Positions 14,782-23,442 of a DNA stretch of 23,452 bases are shown in pieces. How positions within the stretch are numbered: the stretch's first letter is position 1; the number at the start of each line of letters is the position of its first letter. The notes below the pieces were generated by a model, which was not told the origin of the DNA, made no database searches, and was given only the letters and a program-made list of their open reading frames with translations. The translations under genes and the position numbers were made by a program. Source of the DNA: a virus. The stretch is taken from positions 822 through 24,273 of the IMG/VR virus record IMGVR_UViG_3300011254_000156; one strand, written 5' to 3'.

Positions 14782-17046
14782 ATGGCCATAACAAGATCAC
14801 AACAAGCTAAACAATTATTACAAAAAGGTGGACGTGCAGGATTTTTTTCGGCAGGTTTAGCTGCAGGAGATAACATATCACCAGGAACATCTACTTCTGG
14901 TGGTAGAAGAGGTGATGCAGACGGTCCTAATAGACAACAAAAAACACCAAAGAAACAACAAACACCAAAGAAAAAACCTAAAAAAACTAATAAAAATACA
15001 GGACCAAGTTTAAATCCTTTTGAAAAATTTAGATTAGCAGGTTTAAAAAATTTATATGATCAAAAAGCTGGTCTTAAAACACCAGCACTTGGGTTTTCAA
15101 ATATATTAAAGTATGCAGACCCTTCTTTAGATTTTTATGAGTCTACTTCTGATACTGATATAATGGATACAGGTTATGGTTTATCTGGAAAAAATTTAAC
15201 CGACATGGATAGATTAGCAGATGCGATTAATTTAGCTGAAAGAACTGGAAATTTAAAACAAAGTCAGTTTGAAAAAGCTTTTTATGGACCTGAAGGAAAC
15301 AAATTTATTCCAGATAACAGAGGTGACGGGGCAAATATTATTATACCACCAACTGTAGAAGAAATTGAAGAGGAGATCGAAGAAAAAAAAGATCCTATAG
15401 CTTATAGATTTATGGCCGATGGTGGTAGAGCTGCTTTTCAAGAAGGCGGAATATTTTCAAGAATAGATGAATTAGGAAACGATATATCTTCTGCTGAACA
15501 AGAATTAACTTCTATTAATCAAAGATTAGACACAGCACAATCTTCTTTAGGTCAACCTAGTGGTGGAGGAGGAATTATGGATAGTTCTATTGTTCCTGAT
15601 GCACCTGCTGTAGAGGCTACACCTTTTCCTGCAGTTACACCCGATGCACCTATTGCTGATAATATTTCTGTAAATCCTGCTGGCTCTCCTCAAAACACGG
15701 CTCCTATCAAAACTGTAAACCCTGTAGTCGGAGGAGGAAGAGTTCCTGGAGGACCTGAAAATCCAAACATTGATATAGGTACAATAAGTATCCCTGGTCC
15801 AATTTCTGGTCCAAGACCTGCAGTTGATTTACCTGGAGGAATGCCTTCAAAACCTATCATGAGTAATCAGATACTGCCTATGAGTAATGTATATACACAT
15901 CCAACACTTCCTCCTTTACAAGGTGGTGGTCCAAGAATTCCAAGACTTCCTCCTAACGTTAACACAGGTATATCAAACCTAGGTAATATGCTTCCATTGC
16001 AAACTGCTCAACAAGCAGGTAGTCTTGTTGGTTATGGTAAACCAGCTGATCCTAGAATGGGAGGAGTACAGGTTGCTGGAAATACGCTTCAACAAATGAT
16101 GAGAGGTAGTTTTGCTGATGGTGGAATGCCTGAATATCAAGGTGGGATCATGGACCTTGAATCAGGAAGACAAATGTATTTTTTAGGTAAGCTAGTTAAA
16201 AAAGCAAAAAGAGCTGTTAAAAAAGTTATTAAATCTCCATTTGGTAAAGCTGCTTTATTAGTAGGTGGAGCTGGATTATTTGGAGCAGGGCCAGCTGCAA
16301 GTTTATTTAGTGGTGGTAAAGGTTTAGCATTTAAAAAAATGCTACTAGGTGGTAAAACACTTCCTCCTAGTTTGGGTTTTAAAAGTAAAGGTTTACTAGG
16401 TGGAGTAATAGATTATGCTAAAGGCAATCCATTAAAAACAATAGCAGCAGCATCTGGATTAGCAGGATTATTAACATCACAAGAAGAAGAGGACGAAGGT
16501 CTAGATAGAGGAGAGGGTATAGATATTGAAGCTATTAGAAATAGTCCTTATAGATATTTAGCTCCTAGATTTATGGCTGATGGAGGTAGAATAAATTATT
16601 CATCTGGTTCAGGAGAAGATTTTTCAAAAAGTAAAGTTTATAAAAAATGGGTTCAAAGATACGAGGCTAATCCAGACAGTCCCCTAGTTACGATGCATGA
16701 AAAAGCAGATGCTTTTAAAGATTTTTATGAAAGAAATAAAAATGCAAAAGCAGAAGGTTCTAAAGAACCAGTGGCTAAAGAAACTATGCCTTTATTAGAT
16801 ATGGGTGGTAAAGAAATGGATCTAAGAGCTGAAGGTGGTTTTGTTCCTATAGGTAGAATGGAAAAAGCAGATGATGTCCCTGCAAGGCTATCAAAAAATG
16901 AGTTTGTATTTACAGCAGATGCTGTTAGAAATGCAGGCAATGGAAATGTAGACAAGGGTGCAGAAGTTATGTATAATACCATGAAGAATCTTGAATCTGG
17001 AGGAAAAATCTCTAAAAAATCTCAAGGATTAGAAGGAATACTATAA
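14782..17046 (+). CDS. Putative internal virion/ejection protein with GGR motifs
   Basis: A 754-aa low-complexity protein. The N-terminus carries K-G-G-R-A-G-F-F (residues 15-22) and a Lys/Pro-rich linker (TPKKQQTPKKKPKKTNK). A motif like A-D-G-G-R recurs at about residues 211 (FMADGGRAAF), 444 (FADGGMPEY), 598 (FMADGGRINY) and 683 (AEGGFVPIG). Residues about 240-420 are Pro/Gly-rich and disordered. Residues 470-489 are a cationic helix (KLVKKAKRAVKKVIKSPFGK) followed by a hydrophobic Gly/Ala stretch to about 511, which could touch membranes. The C-terminus from about 695 (K-A-D-D-V-P-A-R-L-S-K-N-E-F-V) is a conserved-looking domain also known to me from other phage structural proteins. Position at the head of the ejection-protein block supports an internal virion role (inference). 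The ribosome site is weak. Confidence 0.6.
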   Translation: MAITRSQQAKQLLQKGGRAGFFSAGLAAGDNISPGTSTSGGRRGDADGPNRQQKTPKKQQTPKKKPKKTNKNTGPSLNPFEKFRLAGLKNLYDQKAGLKTPALGFSNILKYADPSLDFYESTSDTDIMDTGYGLSGKNLTDMDRLADAINLAERTGNLKQSQFEKAFYGPEGNKFIPDNRGDGANIIIPPTVEEIEEEIEEKKDPIAYRFMADGGRAAFQEGGIFSRIDELGNDISSAEQELTSINQRLDTAQSSLGQPSGGGGIMDSSIVPDAPAVEATPFPAVTPDAPIADNISVNPAGSPQNTAPIKTVNPVVGGGRVPGGPENPNIDIGTISIPGPISGPRPAVDLPGGMPSKPIMSNQILPMSNVYTHPTLPPLQGGGPRIPRLPPNVNTGISNLGNMLPLQTAQQAGSLVGYGKPADPRMGGVQVAGNTLQQMMRGSFADGGMPEYQGGIMDLESGRQMYFLGKLVKKAKRAVKKVIKSPFGKAALLVGGAGLFGAGPAASLFSGGKGLAFKKMLLGGKTLPPSLGFKSKGLLGGVIDYAKGNPLKTIAAASGLAGLLTSQEEEDEGLDRGEGIDIEAIRNSPYRYLAPRFMADGGRINYSSGSGEDFSKSKVYKKWVQRYEANPDSPLVTMHEKADAFKDFYERNKNAKAEGSKEPVAKETMPLLDMGGKEMDLRAEGGFVPIGRMEKADDVPARLSKNEFVFTADAVRNAGNGNVDKGAEVMYNTMKNLESGGKISKKSQGLEGIL

Positions 17047-17954
17047 TGGCAACACAAGTAACGCAAACTTTACCACCAAAATTTGTAGAAGATTTAGGAA
17101 AAGATCTAGCAACACAAGTAACCGCACAGACAGGTGTTCCAATTGTAACATCTGGAGCAGGTACTCTTACACAACAAACAGGTGAAACAGCAGAACAGTT
17201 TGCAGCCAGACAAAAAGCTGCTCAACAATTTGATATTAGAAAACAAAGTTTAGCAGGAATTGCACCAGGTGTTGCTGGTCAAGATGCTTTACAACAACAA
17301 GCACAAGCTTTAGCACAATCAGGTATTGGTTCTTATCAACCATTTTTACAGGCAGCGCAAGCTGCTACAGGACCACAAGCTTTTCAACAATACATGTCTC
17401 CGTATCAATCACAAGTTATTGATACTACACTAAAAGAATTTGATAGAAACAAACAAATACAAGAACAACAAATAAGAGACAATGCAGTTGCTTCAGGAGC
17501 TTTTGGTGGAGGTAGAGAAGGTGTTCAACTAGCAGAGTTTGGTTCAGGTATGGCTAGAGAAAGAGCTGGATTACAGGCTCAATTACAACAACAAGGTTTT
17601 GAAGCTGCAAAAAAAGCTGCACAACAACAATTTGCTAATCAACAAGGTTTAGCACAACTACTTCCTAGTTTACAAAGTGCAGATGTTTCAACATTAGGTA
17701 AATTTGGTGCTATTAATCAAGCTCAAAAACAAGCAGAGATGGATGCTGAAAGAGAAGCAGCAAAGATGGCAGCTTATCAACCACAGGAACAAGTTGATAG
17801 ATATGCAAACATAGTAACTGGAATTATGGGTGGATACCCTGGAGGATCACAATCAACTAACGTACCTAACGCTTCTCCATTACAAAGTGCACTGGGTATC
17901 GGTTCAACACTTGCAGGTATTTATGGCAGCTTAGGTGGAAAACTTTTTGGATAA
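17046..17954 (+). CDS. Putative internal virion protein, Gln/Ala-rich, 302 aa
   Basis: Gln/Ala-rich and mostly helical. The core is QYMSPYQSQVIDTTLKEFDR, then N-K-Q-I-Q-E-Q-Q-I-R-D-N-A-V-A-S-G-A-F-G-G-G-R-E-G, a region shared in style with virion proteins of marine podoviruses. Coiled-coil stretches with repeated QQQ follow. The C-terminus is Gly-rich (SALGIGSTLAGIYGSLGGKL) and mildly hydrophobic. Such small helical proteins next to much larger ones match P22 gp7/gp20/gp16-like or T7-like ejection sets, where several proteins leave the capsid and form a conduit. The assignment is by position and composition only. TAATG overlaps link it to both neighbours. Confidence 0.6.
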   Translation: MATQVTQTLPPKFVEDLGKDLATQVTAQTGVPIVTSGAGTLTQQTGETAEQFAARQKAAQQFDIRKQSLAGIAPGVAGQDALQQQAQALAQSGIGSYQPFLQAAQAATGPQAFQQYMSPYQSQVIDTTLKEFDRNKQIQEQQIRDNAVASGAFGGGREGVQLAEFGSGMARERAGLQAQLQQQGFEAAKKAAQQQFANQQGLAQLLPSLQSADVSTLGKFGAINQAQKQAEMDAEREAAKMAAYQPQEQVDRYANIVTGIMGGYPGGSQSTNVPNASPLQSALGIGSTLAGIYGSLGGKLFG

Positions 17955-19096
17955 TGAATAATAGAATATTAAAAAGACCGATGTTTAGAATGGGTGGTCG
18001 TAGTGATGATGGTATTATGTCAGTTAGACCTGGTTTTAAAAGAGGAACTAGTCTTTTAACAGATCCTCAACTATATTTAGAAGCAGAAAAACTTAAACAA
18101 AAACCTTTTTTAAGTAATAAAAAAATAGAAGATAAATATCAAGATGCCATAGAATCAGCAGATTTATCTGTAGATTTTTCTGATGTTGAAGGTGGTTTAA
18201 GGCTTCCTGGATCTTTTCAACAAAAAGAAATAGCAAAAGCAGAATTTTTAAAAACTCCAGAAGGAGAAGCATTTTTTAAAAAACCTCTTTTAGAACAACA
18301 ATCAAAAGAAATTGAAGAAAGAGAAGCCCTTGGTGTTCCTATACCCGATAACACAATAAATTTAGGTTCTGATCTTGAAGAAGATCAAGATTCATCGATA
18401 ACTTTGAAAGGCAAACCTGTCTCTGCAGATGATACAGAGACACAAAAACTTTCTGACAATGATCTTAAAACAATGTATCAAGATTTATTACCATTATTTA
18501 AATCAGAATTATCTGCAGACGAAGATGAATTAAAAAGACAAAAATATTTAGAGCTTGCTAAATTTGGTGCTAATTTATTAGCACAACCTGGCGGTAATTT
18601 AATTGGTGCTATCGGTAAGGCTGGTGCTTCAAGTCTTGAAGGTCTATCAAGAATTGCAGAAACTAAAAGAAAAACAGATGCTGGTGCTAAAGCTATGGCA
18701 TTAGAAGCTGCATTAAAACAGGCTGATCCTGGTACAATTATGAAACAAGTTAAAGATATTATGAGATTGGATAAAAATATAAGTCAAGAAGATGCTCTAG
18801 CAAAAGTATTGTCTACTGGCTCTGCTACAAAAGGAAGAACTAAACAATCTAGAATAGATAATTATGCTACAGATTTAATTGAAAGTGATTATGTTACAGA
18901 TAAAAAATCAGCTAAATCAGCAGCTGAAGCAATTGAAAAATCTGGTTTAGGTATAGGAGTTTTTCAAAAAGACCCTGGCAGTGATTATGCTCCTGGAGCA
19001 TTTTATATTTTTAAAAATGGTAAAGTAGGAAAATACATAGGTAAAGACAAAAACGGTAAAGACGATTTTGCAGAACCTGGTGATGATAACTTTTAA
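17954..19096 (+). CDS. Putative internal virion protein, 380 aa
   Basis: The N-terminus NNRILKRPMFRMGGRSDDGI carries a GGR motif like those of the 754-aa protein upstream, followed by a basic loop and a charged helical region. A Leu-rich helical block (LKTMYQDLLPLFKSELSADE, residues about 173-192) and an Ala/Gly-rich segment (FGANLLAQPGGNLIGAIGKA) follow. The C-terminal domain reads D-Y-A-P-G-A-F-Y-I-F-K-N-G-K-V-G-K-Y-I-G-K-D. The function is not recognised. The place between two putative ejection proteins, the TAATG overlap and the shared motif suggest a third member of the same complex. The stop codon region supplies a perfect AAGGAGG for the next gene. Confidence 0.58.
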   Translation: MNNRILKRPMFRMGGRSDDGIMSVRPGFKRGTSLLTDPQLYLEAEKLKQKPFLSNKKIEDKYQDAIESADLSVDFSDVEGGLRLPGSFQQKEIAKAEFLKTPEGEAFFKKPLLEQQSKEIEEREALGVPIPDNTINLGSDLEEDQDSSITLKGKPVSADDTETQKLSDNDLKTMYQDLLPLFKSELSADEDELKRQKYLELAKFGANLLAQPGGNLIGAIGKAGASSLEGLSRIAETKRKTDAGAKAMALEAALKQADPGTIMKQVKDIMRLDKNISQEDALAKVLSTGSATKGRTKQSRIDNYATDLIESDYVTDKKSAKSAAEAIEKSGLGIGVFQKDPGSDYAPGAFYIFKNGKVGKYIGKDKNGKDDFAEPGDDNF

Positions 19097-19101
19097 GGAG
19101 G
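19095..19101 (+). promoter_or_regulatory. Perfect Shine-Dalgarno AAGGAGG for the 1419-aa gene
   Basis: AAGGAGG is fully complementary to the 16S 3' end, starts inside the stop codon of the previous gene and is 4 nt before the ATG at 19106. It is the strongest ribosome site in the window; many neighbouring genes rely on stop/start overlaps instead. It supports 19106 as the start. Confidence 0.7.
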
Positions 19102-19105
19102 TAGC

Positions 19106-22100
19106 ATGGGCTTTCAAATATCCTCTGAAGATTCTAAAACAGAAAAGAAAAAAGAACAGGACGTAGGTTTTTTTGAGTCTGCGTTAGCTGGTGTAGCAAC
19201 TGGTTTATGGAATATACCAAAAGGTTTTGTATCGCTAGGTGCAGAAATATATGACCTAGCGGCAGATACTAATACAGCCAAAGATGTCGAACAATGGTTT
19301 GATGAAGTCAATCCATTTGATGACGAAGCAGAAGCTAGAACAATCGGAAAAATTACACAAGCAATAACACAGATAGCGCCGCTTGCTATTAAAGGAGCTC
19401 AAGTTGGAACAAGGGCAGCATTAATTGCTAAAAGAGCTTTAGATGCAAAAAAAACTGGTAAGTATTTAAGTTTAGCAAGAGTTGGATCTAAGATAATGGG
19501 ACCAACTACAGGAGCAATTGTTGGATCAGGTGTCGGTGAAGCAATTGTTGCTGATGAAGATATTGGAACATTTGCTGATATTGCTAGAGGAACATCATTA
19601 GAGCCTTTTGCAATTACTATGATGGACAAAGAAACTAAAGAGGGTAGATCAGAAGCTTATAGAAGATTAAAAAATAGATTAAAATTTGGAACAGAAGGTG
19701 CTATATTTAATCTTGCACTAGTAGGTGCTGGTAAAGGTATACAACAATTAAGAAAACCATCAGAAACAGGGTTATTAGAATATGCTGAAAGCCCATTAAA
19801 AAGAAGATTACAAAAATATGGATTGTTTGGACTAAAACCAGAGGGAACTGGAACTAAATATACATTTGAAGCAAGACGTTTTGGTTTAGACAATATTAAA
19901 GCAACAGAATTTGCAGCAAGTAAATCAGTTCAAGAACTAGATACATCTATTAAAGAATTAGGAGATGTAGTTAAAACACAATATTACACTGCGCCTAAAG
20001 GATTAAAAGAAACTGTAAGTTCACAAGAAAAATTTTTAACAGATTTGTATGATGTAATACGACCCATGGACAACGGATCAGAGTCTCTATTAACAGCTAC
20101 TAGAAGAGAAGGGGGTAGAGATATTATAAAAAAACAAATAGATGATGTTATTGCATTTAAAAATTTAAATGATGGAATAAAAGAAGTTACTGATCAAACA
20201 ATTAAACTTGGTGATGATAGAGCTAAAAATTTAATTACAGAATCTCAATTCGTGGAACAAAGTCAGTCTTTATTAAAACAATCAAATACTTTAACTAAAC
20301 AATTAGATGAAATAATTAAACGAAGACCAAATATAGAACAGTTAGTTAAAAAAACAGAAAAAGGTTTTTTTAAACAAAAAGATTACACCAATACAAAACA
20401 ATTTAATGATATATTAGAAAAAGTTAGAAAAGCTGGTGGTAATACAGAAAAACTAGAAAATGCTGTAAAAAATTTTAGAATGTCTGTCGATAATATGTCT
20501 GTTAGACTTCTTCAAAAAAGAATGCCCTCTGATGTTGCTGATGGAATAAAAGAAAATTTAGGGAGATATTTAAATGCTCAATATAAACAATTTGAAATGT
20601 CTGGTCCTCTAGAAAAATATAAACCAACGGAACAACAAATTAATACAGCAATAGAGTCTGTTAAAGCAAACAAAATAAAAGGATATCAACAGTTAAATAA
20701 AACTACACCCTCAAAAGAAGTTCTTGAAAAATTAAATCAAGAAGCAGTTGATGAAGTTAATCAGTTTTTAAAAACTAAATCTGTAGATGAAGTTGATGTA
20801 TTAAATTTAAAAAATGAAACTGGAGATGTTTTAAATAAAGCTACAAAATCAGAAGTTGATTCTGTTGTTATTAAAGATTCGGTATTAAAAAATAAAGTAT
20901 TGCAGCCCTGGCAAGAAGAATTAGCTGGATTAATAAAAGATCCTTCATATAGTTTTTATGCAACAGTTAGTAAACAGGGACATTTAAATTACACTTTAAA
21001 ATATTTAGATGATATTGCAAAAGCAGGTTCAGAAGGACCAAACAAATTTATATTTAATGCAGATGAATTAACACAAGCTCAAAAAGCAGATCCATTAAGA
21101 TTTAAATACATAGAACCAGGATCTTCTACAAAAGGTTTATCTCCATTAGAGGGTAAATTTATTAGAACACCTTTTTATGATTCAGTATTTGACACAACAA
21201 GTAATTGGTTGAATCGAAGTGGAGTTGGGACATTTTATAAATATGCAGTTTTAGCACCGAAAGCTGCATCACAGATTGCAAAAACAATTTTATCTCCACT
21301 AACACATGTTAGAAACTTTATTAGTGCTGGTGCTTTTGTATCTGCCAATGGAGCATTTTTTCCAAACTATGGTGACATATCTACTTTGTTGCCTAAGTCT
21401 TTAGGAGGTCAAGGTGTATTTAAACAAGCGTATGATCTAACAGGAAAAAGAATACTAGGTACTATGACAAAAGCTGATGATGCTTTATATGAAAGATTAT
21501 TAAAAGTAGGTGTAGTTGATAGTCAGGTTCAAGTTGGTGAATCAAAAAGACTATTAAAAGATGTATTAGATAATCCAGCAACCGCTGATTCAAAAGCTTA
21601 CACTGATTTAACAAACAATTTAAAAGATAAACTATTAAAATTTTATGGTAAAACTCAAGATGCATATGTTGCTGAGGATGATTTTTGGAAAGTTATAAAT
21701 TGGAACCTAGAAAGAAATAGATATTCTAAACTATCAGAAACATTAAATATTAACAAAGATAATTATAAAAAAATATTAGCTGAAGAGTCTACTAAAGGTA
21801 AATATTTTAGAAAACTTGTTCAAAGAGATGAATATGCAATGGAGAGTTTTGATAATTTTTTAGATGAAATAGCAGGTAATATAACTAGAAATAGAGTTCC
21901 TAACTATGGTTATGTAGGAAGAACTGCAAAAGCATTAAGACAAACTCCTTTTGGAAATTTTATAGCGTTTCCTTTAGAAATTATGAGAACGGGAAATAAT
22001 ATATTTACAGGTGCTATTGATGATATAACCGCAGGTATAGGTAAAGGTACATTTGCAAATCCTGAAATACCTGAACTAATGCAACTTGGTTTAAAAAGAT

Positions 22101-23365
22101 TAACTAGTTTTGGAATGACTGTAGGTGGTGTTCCTTATGCATTAGCGGAAACGTTTAAAGCTAAAAATAATGTTACCGACGAAGAAATGAATGCACTTAG
22201 AAGAATAGTTCCTGAATGGTCTAAAAATTCTACATTGTTACCTACGGGAAGAGATGAAAAAGGATATTTAAAATATGTAGATTTTAGTTATTCAAACGCT
22301 TATGACACCTTAACTAGACCTTTTAGATCTGTAATGGGTGCATTAACTCAAGGAGATATTACTGAAGAATCTTTAAAAAGTTCTTTAGCAAAAGGTATGT
22401 CTGATAGTTTGTATGAAATATTAGAACCATTTGCTTCAGAATCTATTTATACAGAAGCATTGTTAGACTCTACAATTAGAAGAGGCATTGGTAGAGGTGG
22501 TAGAAGAGTGTGGTCAGAAGAAGATGATTTTGGTGTTAGATCTTTTAAAGGTATTACACACATTGCAAATTCATTGATGCCTGGATCTATCTCACAATTT
22601 AAAAGATTAGAGAGAGCTACAAGAGGGTTAGCTGATAAAAAATATGGACAAACATTTAACTTACAAGATGAGTTGCCAGGACTTTTTGGTTTTAGAAGTA
22701 TTCAATCTGATCCTGAAAGATCATTAAAATATATGACAACAAGATTTAGTTCTAAATTAAAAAAAGATGATAACTTATTTATATCACCGTTACTTAAAGG
22801 TGGAAGAGTTAGTCCTAGAGATATTTTAAATTCTTATAAATATTCTGAATTTAGAAGATTTGCTACACTAAAAGAAATGTATCAGGACATTGAAGCCGCT
22901 AGAACTTTAGGTATGTCTAATTCTAAAATTAGAAGAGAAATACAAAAAAGAAAAGGTATAAAGAAAAAAGTAGTTAATGATTTACTTAGAGGTGTTTATA
23001 CACCTAATTCTCCAAGTAATTTTTTTGAAGACAGGATAAGAAAAATAAATAGAGATTTAAATGAAAAAGAAGGAGTTGAAATAGAAAATCCATACATAAT
23101 TGCTTCTCCTTTTATTAGACAAATAATATCAGAAAATAGATCTATTAATTTATTAGAAGATAGTCCTTTATTTCCTAATTTTGAAATACCACAACCACAA
23201 ATAACTCAACAAGAACCACGGATCACGACACCTAATTTAAACGTGCCAACAGGTACAATAGTAAATAATCAAACACAAAATGTTATCTCGACAGCTTCTG
23301 GATATAATGTTAATCTACCTGTTGCTGAACGAAATAAAATAATAGAGGATTTTTTTACAGGATGA
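19106..23365 (+). CDS. Large internal virion (DNA-ejection) protein
   Basis: 1419 aa, the second largest product here. The N-terminus contains F-F-E-S-A-L-A-G-V-A-T-G-L-W-N-I-P-K-G-F-V-S-L-G, an amphipathic opening typical in my recollection of large internal proteins of marine podoviruses. Residues about 85-210 hold several Ala/Gly/Ile helices that could insert in membranes (ITQIAPLAIKGAQVG, MGPTTGAIVGSGVGEAI). Residues about 270-620 are long charged coiled-coil text. S-P-L-T-H-V-R-N-F-I-S-A-G-A-F (from 730), Y-V-A-E-D-D-F-W-K (about 854) and F-G-N-F-I-A-F-P-L-E-I-M-R-T (from 949) look conserved. The C-terminus is Pro/Asn/Gln-rich and ends IIEDFFTG. In podoviruses such proteins leave the head and span the host envelope. 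I see no lysozyme or transglycosylase motif, unlike T7 gp16. The ribosome site AAGGAGG is perfect. Confidence 0.65.
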   Translation: MGFQISSEDSKTEKKKEQDVGFFESALAGVATGLWNIPKGFVSLGAEIYDLAADTNTAKDVEQWFDEVNPFDDEAEARTIGKITQAITQIAPLAIKGAQVGTRAALIAKRALDAKKTGKYLSLARVGSKIMGPTTGAIVGSGVGEAIVADEDIGTFADIARGTSLEPFAITMMDKETKEGRSEAYRRLKNRLKFGTEGAIFNLALVGAGKGIQQLRKPSETGLLEYAESPLKRRLQKYGLFGLKPEGTGTKYTFEARRFGLDNIKATEFAASKSVQELDTSIKELGDVVKTQYYTAPKGLKETVSSQEKFLTDLYDVIRPMDNGSESLLTATRREGGRDIIKKQIDDVIAFKNLNDGIKEVTDQTIKLGDDRAKNLITESQFVEQSQSLLKQSNTLTKQLDEIIKRRPNIEQLVKKTEKGFFKQKDYTNTKQFNDILEKVRKAGGNTEKLENAVKNFRMSVDNMSVRLLQKRMPSDVADGIKENLGRYLNAQYKQFEMSGPLEKYKPTEQQINTAIESVKANKIKGYQQLNKTTPSKEVLEKLNQEAVDEVNQFLKTKSVDEVDVLNLKNETGDVLNKATKSEVDSVVIKDSVLKNKVLQPWQEELAGLIKDPSYSFYATVSKQGHLNYTLKYLDDIAKAGSEGPNKFIFNADELTQAQKADPLRFKYIEPGSSTKGLSPLEGKFIRTPFYDSVFDTTSNWLNRSGVGTFYKYAVLAPKAASQIAKTILSPLTHVRNFISAGAFVSANGAFFPNYGDISTLLPKSLGGQGVFKQAYDLTGKRILGTMTKADDALYERLLKVGVVDSQVQVGESKRLLKDVLDNPATADSKAYTDLTNNLKDKLLKFYGKTQDAYVAEDDFWKVINWNLERNRYSKLSETLNINKDNYKKILAEESTKGKYFRKLVQRDEYAMESFDNFLDEIAGNITRNRVPNYGYVGRTAKALRQTPFGNFIAFPLEIMRTGNNIFTGAIDDITAGIGKGTFANPEIPELMQLGLKRLTSFGMTVGGVPYALAETFKAKNNVTDEEMNALRRIVPEWSKNSTLLPTGRDEKGYLKYVDFSYSNAYDTLTRPFRSVMGALTQGDITEESLKSSLAKGMSDSLYEILEPFASESIYTEALLDSTIRRGIGRGGRRVWSEEDDFGVRSFKGITHIANSLMPGSISQFKRLERATRGLADKKYGQTFNLQDELPGLFGFRSIQSDPERSLKYMTTRFSSKLKKDDNLFISPLLKGGRVSPRDILNSYKYSEFRRFATLKEMYQDIEAARTLGMSNSKIRREIQKRKGIKKKVVNDLLRGVYTPNSPSNFFEDRIRKINRDLNEKEGVEIENPYIIASPFIRQIISENRSINLLEDSPLFPNFEIPQPQITQQEPRITTPNLNVPTGTIVNNQTQNVISTASGYNVNLPVAERNKIIEDFFTG

Positions 23366-23442
23366 TAAATAAAATTAAAAGTTTGGGCGGTGTGATAGGT
23401 CTATCCTATCGGGTTTCTATTGTAGCGGGGGTTACAATATAA
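23362..23442 (+). CDS. Possible 26-aa peptide gene
   Basis: ATG at 23362 overlaps the large gene's TGA (ATGA), and the TAA at 23440-23442 overlaps the next ATG (TAATG), the same packing as the other small genes in the window. The product begins MINKIKSLGGVIGLSYRVSI and ends VAGVTI, with one hydrophobic segment after a short basic start. Without a family it may be a real peptide, a translational coupler, or chance. The DNA is more G-rich than its surroundings and contains a hairpin. Confidence 0.35.
   Translation: MINKIKSLGGVIGLSYRVSIVAGVTI
23394..23410 (+). other. Small hairpin GATAGG/CCTATC
   Basis: GATAGG (23394-23399), loop TCTAT, CCTATC (23405-23410) form a perfect 6-bp stem, followed by GGGTTTCTATT. 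The stem is weak and the T run is short, so an efficient terminator is unlikely. It may slow ribosomes or polymerase or mark an RNA processing site before the next gene. Confidence 0.35.
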
